A DNA stretch of 64,000 nt from Dirofilaria immitis (taxonomy: Eukaryota > Nematoda > Chromadorea > Rhabditida > Onchocercidae). The notes beneath the pieces are model-generated. The model searched no databases and was not told the DNA's origin. It saw only the letters and a program-made list of their open reading frames with translations. The position numbers and the translations under genes are program-made. This document shows, in pieces, positions 38,001 through 50,600 of this stretch. Each line of letters opens with the position of its first letter. Position 1 is the stretch's first letter. The stretch lies in contig JAKNDB010000103.1 in NCBI GenBank assembly GCA_024305405.1, positions 3,596,001-3,660,000 of the forward strand. The letters are read 5' to 3'.

Positions 38001-38981
38001 GGTGGTATCCGTGATAGCAATATTTTTACAAGCATTTGTAATTTCTTCAACTTGTTTCTTTTTAGAATTTACTTGATGTACTGCCTCTTCATGTTTTGTT
38101 GTTTTCGATGGACAGTCGCTGGCAGCACATGCAGCTACAGCATCATCATGAGTAGTCGTAGATTCTATGGTTTTTTCAGATATCGCCTTAATATATTACG
38201 ATTCATTTGAAAACAGAAGAAGTTTCGGATAAAACCGAAAACAATGAATTATTGAAATATCATTCAATTAAAAATCATTAAAAAATGCCTCAAGCTCATA
38301 AATGAAAACTTATTTAAAATCATTTATACACTTGAGAATATTTACCCCTCGTTCTTTTATTATAGCCGACAAAAATAGATAGTATTTGCAGACAAACAAG
38401 AACATAGATATAATAAACATTTTTACGACTAATTAACTATTGATGGTATAAATGAAAGCATTTTATTTGGTTTCGAATAAGTTCCAAATTTTTGAATTAT
38501 TAAAACTATTTAAAAATTCTTTAGAAAACTATACATCTTATAATCCACAACGACTTTCTTTATATTCATTCAAATTTCACAAATTAATTATTATTCTCAC
38601 CTTTTTGTTCGGCGTTTCGGCTTCAGTATTCAAAATTCGGAAGGAATGAATTGAATTAATTTGAAAAATTTTTCACGTTCACCCATTGGCTTACCATTTC
38701 TGCAAAAAAAACTTATTCTTAAGTTCATCATTAAAAACTTGAAATTGAAAACAAATTTAAAAATAAAGTCGACTATTTCTTCCCAATAAATCAGGCAGAA
38801 CATCGAATTCAGATTTGCTGCATATTGAATTTTTCTTAAGGAAAAAAAGGAGAGAAAAAAGCATACAAAAAGGCCGCTCCAAGAGGACAGTCCGTTTATT
38901 CGCATTAACGGACTTGATTCGTCCCTGAACACATTTACCATTTTTCAGATTCAACGTTACCACTTGTCCAACGTTACTCAT
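35021..38981 (-). CDS. edc-3: Enhancer of mRNA decapping 3 (EDC3), four frame breaks
   Basis: Ten minus-strand exons: 38981-38867, 38699-38601, 38186-37909, 37731-37613, 37431-37285, 36972-36748, 36516-36431, 36021-35826, 35460-35304 and 35151-35021. The N-terminal LSm-like domain begins MSNVGQVVTLNLKNG. A Gln/Ser/Pro-rich linker follows, then the FDF motif (IDFDLNEDFDFEKN), then a YjeF-N-like domain (MFHVLIADRLM, QIVVLDSAAVN, LVVVLGPLLLE, HVLMVGVGTDHDGC, VADIGIPFAWMD). This order is that of EDC3, a P-body scaffold that activates DCP2 and binds the DDX6 helicase through FDF. One base must be restored in each of T6 37307-37312, T6 37370-37375, A4 38632-38635 and A5 38867-38871 (plus-strand letters); the sum is then 519 codons. 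Confidence 0.85.
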
Positions 38982-38997
38982 TAGAAGTACAATTGCT

Positions 38998-39000
38998 CTG
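38998..39000 (-). promoter_or_regulatory. Acceptor-like TTTTTCAG upstream of the EDC3 ATG
   Basis: AAATTTTTCAG ends 16 bases before the start codon and is a strong nematode acceptor. It is either a trans-splice site or the end of a 5' UTR intron. Confidence 0.5.
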
Positions 39001-39781
39001 AAAAATTTAAATAAACAATCAAATTTCTCGAGATAAATAAATTCTTTTACTTCAAAAAAGTTTCTAAAATTAGTGAACTTTTCATCAACAAAAAATGAAC
39101 ATTATGGGAAAAAGGGTAGTCATAAAAGAATCATCTACTACTCTTACTCTATTCTAATGACAAGACAGAATTCAAAATATTGGAATATCAGGAAACTCTT
39201 AAAAAAAATTACTAAAAGGATATACGGAATCAACAGGACATAGAAGTGGGATATTCAACGGTACTCATTCAAAGATATATAACTAAGAGCTAAAAACATT
39301 TACCACAATTTCGATCATTAATTTCGGAAAGTTGATCATTTCGAGCATTTGAAATAAATAAAAAGTATAATAATAGTAAAGTAAAATAATCGATTACAAC
39401 TTAGTTGGATTACTTACGTTTTTCTGATCGCACAACAATATGTGAAATTCATATCATAATAGAAAAATAAACCCGGCTATCCAGATGGATGAATAACTCT
39501 ATGATAGTAAAAATGATCGCTAAATGGACATTTTTCAGGAAATGGACATCATAATGATCTATGAAGATAATGAATATGGAATTGAGTCATAAAGAATATC
39601 ATTAGTAGAGTAATTTTGCCAATTTTTTTTAACAGAGGAATCTATAAGATCAAAGTTGCGAGAGAATAAACTATCAAAAATAATATTACAGATATTGCAA
39701 ATGATTGAACTACAGTTCAAAATGAAATGTGATAGCATAAAATTATAGAACATTATAGTATAAAAATTATCTCTACAACAT
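39001..39781. other. Spacer, no gene seen
   Basis: AT-rich sequence between EDC3 and the small minus-strand ORF. The minus-strand frame 39559-39753 is Asn/Ile/Cys-rich and lacks support. Confidence 0.5.
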
Positions 39782-40024
39782 CTAATCTATTTCTTCAAGT
39801 ATATTCTTTTTACCGTAAATAATTTCAAAAGCCATCATCCTAATATCCTTATCACATTTACTATTTACAAATCCAGAAAGGTACAGCGAAGTGGAAATCA
39901 CACCGTACATTACTCTCCGATTTAGACGATTTTGTTTCATAACACGTCGAGTTGGACCGCATATTAAAAGAGCCAATCTGAAAATGGTCCATCTTGGAAT
40001 ATAAAATTTGCGGGATCTCTGCAT
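39782..40024 (-). CDS. Small basic protein, hypothetical (80 aa)
   Basis: An uninterrupted 80-codon frame starts MQRSRKFYIPRWTIFRLALL. It is rich in Arg and aromatic residues at the N-terminus, then RRVMKQNRLNRRVMYGV, a short uncharged stretch, and an acidic end (EEID). Composition is unlike the Lys/Asn/Phe background. The start lies 223 bases from the divergent L54 start codon, suggesting a shared promoter. The basic N-terminus and the neighbour hint at a mitochondrial protein, but this is inference and I do not recognise the family. A second overlapping frame (40043-39861) reads less like protein. Confidence 0.45.
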   Translation of the reverse strand: MQRSRKFYIPRWTIFRLALLICGPTRRVMKQNRLNRRVMYGVISTSLYLSGFVNSKCDKDIRMMAFEIIYGKKNILEEID

Positions 40025-40247
40025 TTCTGTAATGAATGGTCATTTCTGTGATCAGTTTTTCCGATTTCTGTATTTCGTTTCTCTTTTAAGTTCTGGATTA
40101 TGCAGTGCGATAATGAGCGTAAGATTAAAGTTTCTTGGTGCAATTATATTGAAAAAAGTTCTAAATTCAAATTAACTTTTTTCTTTTGAAAACTAATAGA
40201 ATTTTAGAATGGTTAAATCAGTGGCTTAAACAAAATATGTGATAAAA
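40025..40247. promoter_or_regulatory. Candidate bidirectional promoter
   Basis: About 220 bases separate two divergent start codons. ATTTTAG at 40201-40207 is an acceptor-like site 40 bases before the L54 ATG. No TATA-type element is evident. Confidence 0.35.
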
Positions 40248-41632
40248 ATGCTTGCTAAAAGAATAATTACGACATTTCGATGTGTAAACTTACCGGGACC
40301 AGTATTTTTCAAAATGCTCATGGTAAGTTATTTGTGTTTTTCTCGTTAGAATTAATCAAAATATGACATTATCAAGTGAATTATAGTTTAAACGTTTGCA
40401 GTTTTGCAAATTAATTACTGAATTATGATATGTATTCGTATTTGATTCTAAAATTCTAAAATTTAAGGAGATCTCTTTTAAATAAAAAAGATCGTTTTGA
40501 TCTTATTTGTTTAGTAAACGAATTTTAAACATAATCTGTAAACGGTTGCCTTAATGAATAATGAATGATTCATAGAGTTGACAGCGATCTGTTGCTTTAT
40601 CTTTAAATTCGTTACATCCACACAATTCTGCATGAATATATTTGTGGATTTCCTGTAATTTTATGTTGTTTCATTCATTCATTCGTTTTACATTCGGTTT
40701 GCACTTAGCAAGATGCCAACCATTGTCATCTTTTTTGCTACACTGCTAGTATCTAGTCTCATTCGTTATTTTGACTTAAATTATTTACTTGTTAATTACA
40801 TTCTCTTCTATTATATGATGTTTAAATGAATGATAATAAACTATCATTAATGCATCATTCTATTCACTTGTGAATCATCAGATTTTTATTTTAGGACTTG
40901 TGATGACGTTAAGGAATTATGCTGCAGTGGGTTCGAAAATTCTTCCTGAAAAGGAAGATAAAGGTTTCATTGATTTGAATACCGAGAAGTTATGCAGCTA
41001 TGTCTGTGTAAATTATCTTGTTGAGGGTATGTTTAAATACTGGAGTTTTCTACATCGGATTTATATATATATATATATGGCCCACTTGGAGTACACATTC
41101 AATGTCTATCAATGTCTATGTTTCATTCAAGCAAGAAAGACGTCATACTCATTGAAAGTTTGGATATATATATATAATTAGCTAGTTATTCAAACTTTAG
41201 TTAGCTAGTCATTTAACGTTTATGATTCTCCGATTCGAAAATAAGATAAACTTATGAGTACATTAAATTTAGCTGTTGCTAACCAATTATAGGTGGGGAA
41301 GATCGAAAAATTTTGCCCGATTCCGAGTATCCACCATGGCTTTTTGAACTGAAGTTGGGAAGAAGAAAAGAACTGGAAGATTTAGACCCAGAGGTTGACG
41401 GTTGGCTTTATTGGCGAGCGTACCGATTGGTCAGTATTTCAATGCTTTACAAAATGTTTTATCTTCTAGAAATATGTTTTCATATAAATAGAAGGATTCT
41501 GAAGAATTAGTTTTAGCGACAATTGCACCAAATTCATCGCATAGAAAAGCTAAAGCACAAGTTTATCAATCTACAGAACTCTCCAACAATGCGGAAAAGT
41601 GGTTACCGAGGAAAGAAAACTTCTTTATATGA
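40248..41632 (+). CDS. mrpl-54: Mitochondrial large-subunit ribosomal protein L54, one frame break
   Basis: Four exons: 40248-40322, 40895-41026, 41293-41429 and 41492-41632. The start MLAKRIITTFRC is basic and amphipathic, fitting a mitochondrial import signal. The core CVNYLVEGGEDRKILPDS, then YPPWLFEL, DLDPEVDG and WRAYR is characteristic of mL54 (MRPL54), a mitochondrion-specific ribosomal protein. Exon 1 joins exon 2 in phase only if one T is restored in the T5 run 40315-40319; the total is then 162 codons (161 residues, close to the usual size). The other three exons are unbroken. Confidence 0.9.
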
Positions 41633-42112
41633 AGTGTGATATTTATTTCATAAATGATTGTGATACTCCAGCATTTCATAATAGCAATCATCTGAAAATC
41701 TGGACTTACATCCATTTCTTTTTGATTTGTATGAATCTTGAAATTGTGTAAATCGTTCGGAGTGTGAATTTATTATATTAGGAAAATATTCCTAAGTAGA
41801 TTTTATCAAGATCAGTTTCTGCTGCTCTGCTGAGATCCTTCAATAGTTAAGAATTTAATCATGGTAACTATGTATTTTTGACGTAAATTTTGCTGAATGT
41901 ATCGGTACTTACCAAGTCACAACACAATTTAAGAATTTTGTTACCTAAAATGATAACAAGATTTTTAAATAACATTAACAGATCCTGTACAGAGTTATAA
42001 ATTGACATCATTTTTTATTTTTGTTGAAGTTAGCATCTTTTCATTTTTGCTGTTTATTAATTGCTCTTAATTACTCATTCTTAACAACTTTTTACTTATT
42101 ATTTGTCAGGTG

Positions 42113-42279
42113 TTTATCGTCAAGACGAAGTTTTGGGAATTTGTTATTGGCTTTGTCAACTTATGAAAAACGCTATAATTTGAATGTTCTAATCTTTTTT
42201 GCAATATACGTCCTTACAAATGCAACTTTAATTAAATTTAATGTTCTCGAGAATACTGAAAATGGACCAAGATTTTAAA
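42113..42279 (+). CDS. Candidate C-terminal exon, unidentified
   Basis: After an acceptor (ATTTGTCAG) a frame of about 55 codons runs to TAA: RCLSSRRSFGNLLLALSTYE, then a hydrophobic stretch and VLENTENGPRF. It looks like the end of a protein with one membrane segment, but I found no upstream exon. The 480 bases between L54 and this site show nothing else. Confidence 0.3.
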
Positions 42280-42528
42280 TTTTAAATGAGACAACGAAAT
42301 ATCCTATTCCATTCTTTACAAATGTGATCAATAAAGAAACGTCTGAAATTTTTAATTTGAAGATTTGTAACAAATAATTGGCTTTGAATCATATTTGATA
42401 AAAACGCAATTTCATTAGAATTATAGAAGTTTAATAAGTCACATTGTCATATTTTCAGAAAAAAATATTGTCAACGAAAGACTGCAGCTCTCAAATTTTC
42501 CAGGATAATAATTTAAAATTATAATTAG

Positions 42529-42786
42529 GATTTGAAATTGGAGATCCGATAACACATGGTACATTTCAACAAAGGAAATGGTAAGAATACGCATAAAGGA
42601 TTTTCTTATCTTCACCTTTGGCCTTTGGTATCTCTGTGTATCTCCTTTTATACAGTGTATATTTTTTTGCAATCTTCAATTATACGTAAGAGGATTCTTC
42701 ATCGGACAACTTGTCATCATGTTCACACGCTTCCATCAAAGGATTATAAATTATAAAACCATATGGAATCCTTTGTATGGCATATA
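42529..42786 (+). CDS. Candidate exon(s), unidentified
   Basis: TATAATTAG precedes FEIGDPITHGTFQQRKW, which ends at TG|GTAAGA. Beyond it, 42578-42786 is open to TAG and reads as a hydrophobic segment followed by VRGFFIGQLVIMFTRFHQR and a conserved-looking NPLYGI end. Two frames are open together, so the true frame is unclear. It may be the tail of a multi-span membrane protein with a missing base. Confidence 0.3.
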
Positions 42787-43690
42787 GCGCATTCATTTTT
42801 GTTTAGATTATCTGATTTATTATTAATATTGTAAACTGTCATAATTATCACAGCTATAAACTATTGTCATCATCATCATCATCATCAGTTAGATGTTTTC
42901 ATATTGACTCCAGTTACGGTATCCATATGTTCATAATTTCAAGACCTTTTAGTTAGTGAACGATAGATGATTACTGTAAATAGGATTTGTTAATGATGAT
43001 AAATTTTAATGACAGATGTCATTGTATTTGAGATGAATTTGTCAAATTTGGTTGGATTGATATGCCAAAAATAGCCAACCAAGTTGAAGGGGAAGAATAT
43101 AAAGAGTAGGGAATGAAGTATCAGGATAATGTCAATTTTTGATCAATTTGATGATCGTATTTATAGTGCAAACACTTCAATAAACAATATTCGAAATAAT
43201 ATTCAGATAAAATTTTGAAACTTCTTGATGTATCATGCAAACGATTTCTGATATCTTTTTTTTTTCAATAATAATTCTAAAGAATTAATAATTTAGCAAT
43301 TTTAATTTTTAACCTTCAATAATTGAATCTTTGATACGCATTGAAGAGTTTCTATTGTTTAATTTCATCAATTACAGAAAAATATCAAAAGTGATAATAT
43401 GATAATAAACTGTCATATTTGTGTGTGTATACCGTAGAATATAATTTATCGTGTATTTTAAAATGAATAATAAATTTAATATTTAAAAGTTCTTAAATTG
43501 ATAGATTTAAATTGGATCAGATTTTTCATGCCTTTTTATTGAAAGATTACCAGTTTAAATCGGTGAATTCTCGATACTTAAATACTGCATTCAAGAGTGT
43601 AATTCACAAAATATCTTCTTCTGCTTGATTTACCGTGGTGATAATAACGAACAGTTGTGAAAAACACTTCAACAGAAAGTTAATTATTTC
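42787..43690. other. Spacer, no gene seen
   Basis: AT-rich, with a short (CAT)n run near 42868-42888. Confidence 0.55.
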
Positions 43691-43972
43691 AAGGGATGCA
43701 TAAAAATTCATTTGTAATCTATTCTCGGAAAAAGGGAAGTCTATCTGTAATCTATCCCGAGAAACAAGGAATGCACAAAATCCAACCAACAGTCTATCTC
43801 GAGAAAAAGGAATTGTATGAAAAGTCATCTACAGTCTATTCCGAGAAATAAGAAGTGCATGAAAAATCCGTTAATAGTCTCTCTCGAGATATAGGCAATA
43901 CATGAGAATTGTGAAAATTCATCTGTAATATCGATCTCGAGGAATGAGGAGTGTATCAAAATCGCTTATAGC
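43690..43972. repeat. Degenerate array of about 55-bp units
   Basis: Five or six diverged copies share CAGTCTATCTCGAGAAAAAG-like and GTGCATGAAAAATCC-like parts. The minus-strand open frame across it is an artefact. Confidence 0.7.
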
Positions 43973-46900
43973 ATAAATTTTAATTTATGAATTTCTGTTC
44001 ATTAAGCCAAAAAAAAAAATGAAGTAAAACAGAAAACGAATAAAAAAAAAAAAAAAAAAGAAAGCGGTAATGATAGAACTGGCGGTAAATTTTCCTTTAA
44101 CATTTGGAAGATGTAAAAATTCAGAGATCTTTATCATACCATCATCATCTTAACAAACATACCTTACCACATGTTTACATATTTATAACATGTAACTAAG
44201 ATGAATACACTTTTTTTCTTTCTTTTTTTTTTTTTTTACCAAACAAGAAAGAAGAAATCTTATCGAAAGTAGAAGGTGAAGATGGAAACTAGTATGAAAA
44301 ATTTTATTTAAAAATTATTCTCCCAAATTATCCATTTATTTTACCCTTTTTTTTCCCTCTCCCCACCTTACCCCTCCCCACTCCCATCCAACTCCTCTTA
44401 TAATACAGTAATCTGGCTTTACCTGTAACTAATTTTGATTTTCTGATTGTTCGATATATACCGAATATAATAAAGTTTATTTTATGATTAGTTTGCTATA
44501 TATAGTATATAAAATTTTGATACATATTATTAAATCAAGAGAAGGACATCGAATTCTTTAATTTATTAGTAGTAGTATTTAAAAAGTTAAAAGATATTTC
44601 TGATCAAATATCTTCGTAAATATTTCATTCACTGTTAAAAATGATAAAAAAAAAATTGCGAAAATGAGGTAGTAAAAAGCTCGCGCAAAAATTTTTCCTT
44701 CATGGAGGGAAAAAATGCGGTTAAAAGATCCTTTTTTTTTTCTCCTTTCACAAATATGGCAATCTTTTTAAGCGAAAGAGAGATTCCTCAACAAATATGT
44801 ATTCGATTGTTATCAGTAAGATGAATGCATGCATGTATGTATATATATGATGATGTGTATGTATCACTATCATGTCACCATAAGGTTGTAGTAGAAGTTA
44901 TGCATTACCCTCATTCTATCCATTCTTGATCGCTTGTCCTCTTTATCGAGATTAACACTCTCTTTTTTCCTTTTTCTTTTTTTTTTTTTGGTTTCAAATT
45001 AACAGTTTTCCTGTTTTCTTCTCTAGTAGCCACATCTTCCTTAATCGAGGTGAAATTTTTCTCATTAACGAAACATGAACTTTGCATCTCATTTGGCCAC
45101 AACTATCGCCCTCCTCCTTCCCTCATTTTGGTCCTCGCTCGATTAGTTGATAACAACTAAACTTGATTGACCTATATGTCAGTTGTCCGATATCGAGATC
45201 CTTTCAACTTTGAGGTGAGATTTATGACTATGATATGAGTCTTTCTACCTTCTATTACATGGTGTTATCGCACCCTCAAAACAATATTCAACCACTGACA
45301 CATACAGGCACCGATCAACCAACCAACCGATATATCGCCACATATATACTCACAGTTACAAACATATATACACATACATATATAACAGACAAATACATCG
45401 ATGATAGGCTGTGACATCAATTATTTGATAATCATCAATAGCAACACCCCAAAAATACTAATACATATTATCGGATACTAACAAAATTTACCATGTTTTA
45501 ACGGCAAAAAAAAAAAAAGTTAGAATTTTGAATAATCTCGATATGAGGCAAATATTTCTAAATCGTATTATAAAACTTACCTCATTATTATATCTATTGA
45601 AATAGAAAAAAAAGATTAAAGTTCATGTCGTAATTTTCAGACCTGATTTTCGTAAAGATTTCGAGACTAATATTGCTTGAATATAATGTACTACTTCTTT
45701 TTTATTTATTTATTTTTTTAATGAAAGCGATAGGAAAAGAAAATGCTGCATTCTAATGCCTTATCTTTTAAACATCAATTCGATAGTTTTTTTTTTTTTT
45801 TTTTTTTACATAACCATTATTTTTTCTTTCTGAGTAAAAAAAAATGTAAAATGTATTCTTTTCGAAATTTCAATAATTTGAGATAAAACATCAAGCGATC
45901 ATTATCAGTCTGATTAAATCAGATTTCATAATCAGTTCGATAAAATTTGTGAGCTTTTTTAATCCTGATCAAATGAGGAAGTATAGTACGAAATGAAGAA
46001 GTGAGGAATATTAATTAGTTAGAAAAGAAGAGGAAAAAGATGGATGATAAAAAAATGATAAAAAGTGCGTTCGTTATGAAAAACTGATATTAAAAAATAA
46101 TGGAAAGTATTTTTTTCTCTTTAACTGATAAATGATAGTATTATGAAATGATAAATGATAGATAAATAGATGCAAAGTACAAAATGACAGAAAAAAGAAA
46201 TGAGGGAATAAAATAAAATAAAACAAATATGGCGTATTACAAACGTAGACATATCAATTTAATCATTCTAATTTTTTTTTCTTATCAAACAGCTCTTATA
46301 ATTATTTGATTCGATACAGTAATATGATATGATTTTGCATTTAATAAAAATTAAATTGGTCAAAAATTCTAGATTGATTATATTTTATCATTTTTTTCTC
46401 GCATTTTAAACGAGATTTGCTTGATATTTAATGGGATTGCAGAACAGCCTATTTTAAAAAAGTATCGCAGATTCTATTTTCCTGAAGGATAAAATTCTTC
46501 TTTTTGAATTAGTCATCACAATTTTGCAAAATCAATTTGTAACTTTGGACCATATTTAGAAGATCTAAAATTGCATCAAATTTGCGCTTGAAGTTAATTT
46601 AACTTTTTAACTTAAACTTCAAGTCAAACTCAAAAGTAAAGCGCTCCGTTTGCATCGGGGAACGTCTGCAAATTTAAGATTGCATTTTTTTTTTTGCTAA
46701 AATGTTTTAAAATTTTGGATTAAAATTGGAAATTTATCAAGTCAGATGATTGAAGTTGCAAAAATATTATTACAATATTCTTGATTTTTATATTATATGA
46801 AAATATTGAAATTATTATATAAATTTATTTCTTAAAGAAACCAACAGTTAAATATTACTGTATATCAATTTACTGTCATTTTGTTGCTATTTTTATCTCT

Positions 46901-47629
46901 AATCTCTTCTTCGTTCCGCCTATAATCATATCATTTTGCTTTATATTTTATGATAAAGAATGAATACAGTTATGCAACAAAGTTCAAAAACGACAAAAAA
47001 AAGCCGATGCAACCGGAAGAAGAGAAACGGTAATTTAGAGATTAATACGCTCAATAAATAGATAATTAACTGTCGATCGGCTACAAGTTGTTAATTGATT
47101 CACACCTTACTGTTGTCATTCTTTTTTGTTATATTATTTGTTTGCTTTCTAACAAATAAATCTATGTTGTAATTATCATCTTGTGATAATCTTATTCTCG
47201 AGATTCGAGAGAAACAGAGAGTCTACTTTTTTTTGCTAATGTAAAAAATGTTTCTATTTAGCGATTATAGATAGTTTAATTAAGTTAATTGCAATTATAT
47301 AATTGTCATTTTGAACATGTATACATATATTTTATATATATATATATATACGTTTTTTTTTACGTATTTTATGTTTATACACGTATCTTACGCTTATACG
47401 CAAAGTTAATCACAAATTAATTTCATTGTAATCGTTGTTTTGATTAGTAGTAATGTTAATAAGATGATTAATAAAACAGAATTAGGCATATTCAGTTAAT
47501 TCATCGTACCTTTGATGAGATTTGTAGCAATGCGATTTGTTATATGGATAAATTGATTGAAGAAAAGCAGTTGATCGATCAGCTAATTTCAAATAGCTTT
47601 AATCCAATGGCGATAACTGGATTGTAGAA
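43973..47629. other. Long 5' flank of BRO-1
   Basis: Contains the C-rich/G4 tract at 44355-44385, a GC-richer block at about 44880-45360 and a (TA)n run near 47330-47351. The minus-strand frame 44911-45102 has no supporting motif. No gene recognised. Confidence 0.5.
44355..44385 (-). promoter_or_regulatory. Potential G-quadruplex tract
   Basis: The minus strand reads GGGAGTGGGGAGGGG, TAAGGT, then GGGGAGAGGG: five runs of three or more G with loops of at most six bases. This satisfies the usual G4 rule and is exceptional in this AT-rich sequence. Confidence 0.6.
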
Positions 47630-50600
47630 ATGCGACGGATGACATCGGCATGCTTATTATCCATGTCAGTTACGGACGGAAAAGTATTAAGAAAAAGGAA
47701 GGAGGATCAGGAGGAGGAGGAGGCGGATGAAATTATACGACGGCAGGATAGCATAAGAGATATTAGTAATAGTATGGGCGGGGCTGCGATCTCACCCGCT
47801 ATTGTTGCCGCCGCCCGATATGCGGTCATGGTTGCGGCTGACGTCCAACAGCAAATGCGGTGTTGTATGCCCGCGGTGGTGGATAATCAGCTTCAAAAAT
47901 TCGGTATGTTAATAATAATGCTAAATCTTGCTACAGTAACTTAAACTATCTGATTCTTGATTCGCCGGTAATTTTTTTTTTTGGAAACATGGATAAATAT
48001 AAAATACTTCAAATATGGATACGGTATCGTAGCATCTCTTTTATTATCTAGAATAATAAAAGCAACAGTTACGATCATGATTATTATCATGATTATCGGT
48101 TACGTTCATGATTATTATCAAAATCAATGATATTGTAAAGAAACGCAAATGAGCATTTTAATACAATTCAATCAACGTTTCCATAGTTACTAAAGGAAAA
48201 TTACCTATTCCTTACGGCTGTTTGTAATTATTAGCTTATCAAGCAATGCTATTCTTGTTGAAACTTATGATAAGCTACTGTTACTTATCACAAATTATCA
48301 CGACTAATCTTAGCAAGAAATTGTTATAAGAAATTTTCTTTTCTTCTACAAGTCGATTATAGACAATATGTTGTTAAACTTTTGAGATTTTTTAAAATTT
48401 CCTTTTTCTTCCTGTAATTTATTCATCCTACGTTTCTCATTATTTAATTATCTCTAGAAACTGATCCAGAAATCAGACAGCTTGTTGGTCCATCACAAAT
48501 AGCTTTTGCCGGATTGCCGCATGCACCACCGATGGAACGACGGAACGCATTATTGCAAAGCTGTACTGATCGGCAACAACCTCATTTACCTATTGTTAGT
48601 TTTTTTTTCTTTCGTTTTTTTCCTAAGCTAAATAAAATAAACAACCTGGTATAATTCTGATTTAAATTTTTATTTCTTTTTCATCATTTCTAAAATTATC
48701 AGATTAACAAATTTGTCGATTATTTAAAATTGAAATTTGTTTGTTACATTCTTCCATTTGCTATATTTTCCTATCAACGATATTACACTCTTTCCAATAT
48801 AATTTGATGAAAATTTAAAATCATTTGCTAAAATGAAACTTATCCTAATCTTGTTATAATTCATATTATCATATATTTGATAATATCAATAGAAAAAATA
48901 TCCCTGACTAAAAGTTAAAAAAGTTAAACTTGATTTTAAAAATCAGAACAAATATTTCTTTAATTTATTCTTTAAGTAAAATTTGAGAAAAAAACATTTG
49001 AATAATTTCTACCACTCTTACTAACATCAGAAATTTGCACAGTTTTATTTGCTAAAACCTAAAATTGATTAATAAAATTCAATCTTAATACTTAAAATTA
49101 ATTTGAAAAAATTCAATATTTATTAAAAAAAAAAATTGATTTTTCTTTTCTCTCTCTCTCTCTCTCTCTTCTTCTCCCTCTATCACTCTCTCCTAAATAA
49201 AATACATTTTAAAATAGTTAAAATTAAAAATGAAATTAGAAAAATAAAAATGTAAATAGCAACCGCAAAAAAAAAACATCGTTTACTTAAACAATACGAG
49301 ATTTCTTTTTACCGAATGATTCGAATAGTCTTTGTAAGAATGATGATGATGATGATGATGGTACATATTAAAAATAATAGAATGGATGAGGTGTGGGATG
49401 TAAAATATTCGTTTTCATTTGTTTATTTTTTTGAGGTTTGGTTTTTTTTTTTTTTTCCTCCTTCATATTTTCAAGTAAGTTGATGAAGTTTCAAATTACC
49501 AAACTAACCACTTCTATTTATTATAAGTATTACCACAATTATTATTTATACTTATTAAAAATATTATCGTTATCATCAACAAATCATTATTAATTCCATG
49601 GAAGTAATCTTTGGAATGCATTTGTGGAAATGATATTTCTATATCAATTTCAATACTAAAAATTGGAAACAAATATGAAATTTTTTTTTCAACTCCTGGA
49701 ACGGTGAAATGAAGAAGGAAAAAAAAGAACAGTTTAATAGTTCTTATTTAACAATTAAAAATTTAATTCTAATTATAAGCTTATAAGTATCAAACAAATT
49801 ATTTCTTTATTAATATTAGTTTTTTCAGGCTTAGATTAGCTTTTATAGGAAATGAATTTTAAAATACTAATTGAATATTCTATGAATTAGTCTAAAAATA
49901 AATTAAAATGCAATTTCAAATCATTTTGTCAATCTATGGCTTTTTTTTTTTTCAGACATTTACTCAATTTGGTTATAACAGTGATTTTCCCTTATCTTCC
50001 TGTACAGTTGGTCAAGAAGAGGTATAATAAAACTTTTATTGCTGAAATTAATTACGCATTGAATAAATTTGATATTATACTATGACGAGTAATAGCATTT
50101 CCCTAAGCGTATCGGAATATTTGAGATATTTGATTTTTTCAATGAATGGCAAACAAGAATTTAAAAAAGTTCCGTTTGCTATTTTAGTTTGAGAATTCCT
50201 ATTTTTTTTTTTTTTTGTTTTTGTCAATGAATAAAACAATGTATTATGATTTCGGATAATTGATTTTTTGCGTTTAGAAATCATTAAAAGGCAGATAAAT
50301 TATGTTATAGCAATTGAAATATTTTTAATTGAATTTAATTTGATTACATCAATGGAAATATAATCAATCGAATATAGTTGATTGATATACTATTTTTTTT
50401 TTTTGATGCAAAAGATCTATAACTATTATGAATGAGATTCACAGCAACAGATGTAAACCTTGAAAATTTATCAATTGTTAGGAGAATTATTGAAAATTCT
50501 AGAAAAATATAAGCTAGCATTTACAGATAACTTTTGAAAGTCGATTTATCCTAAACGGTGTTTGCGTGATTCTACGTGGTATGCTGAATCGTGAAATGAT

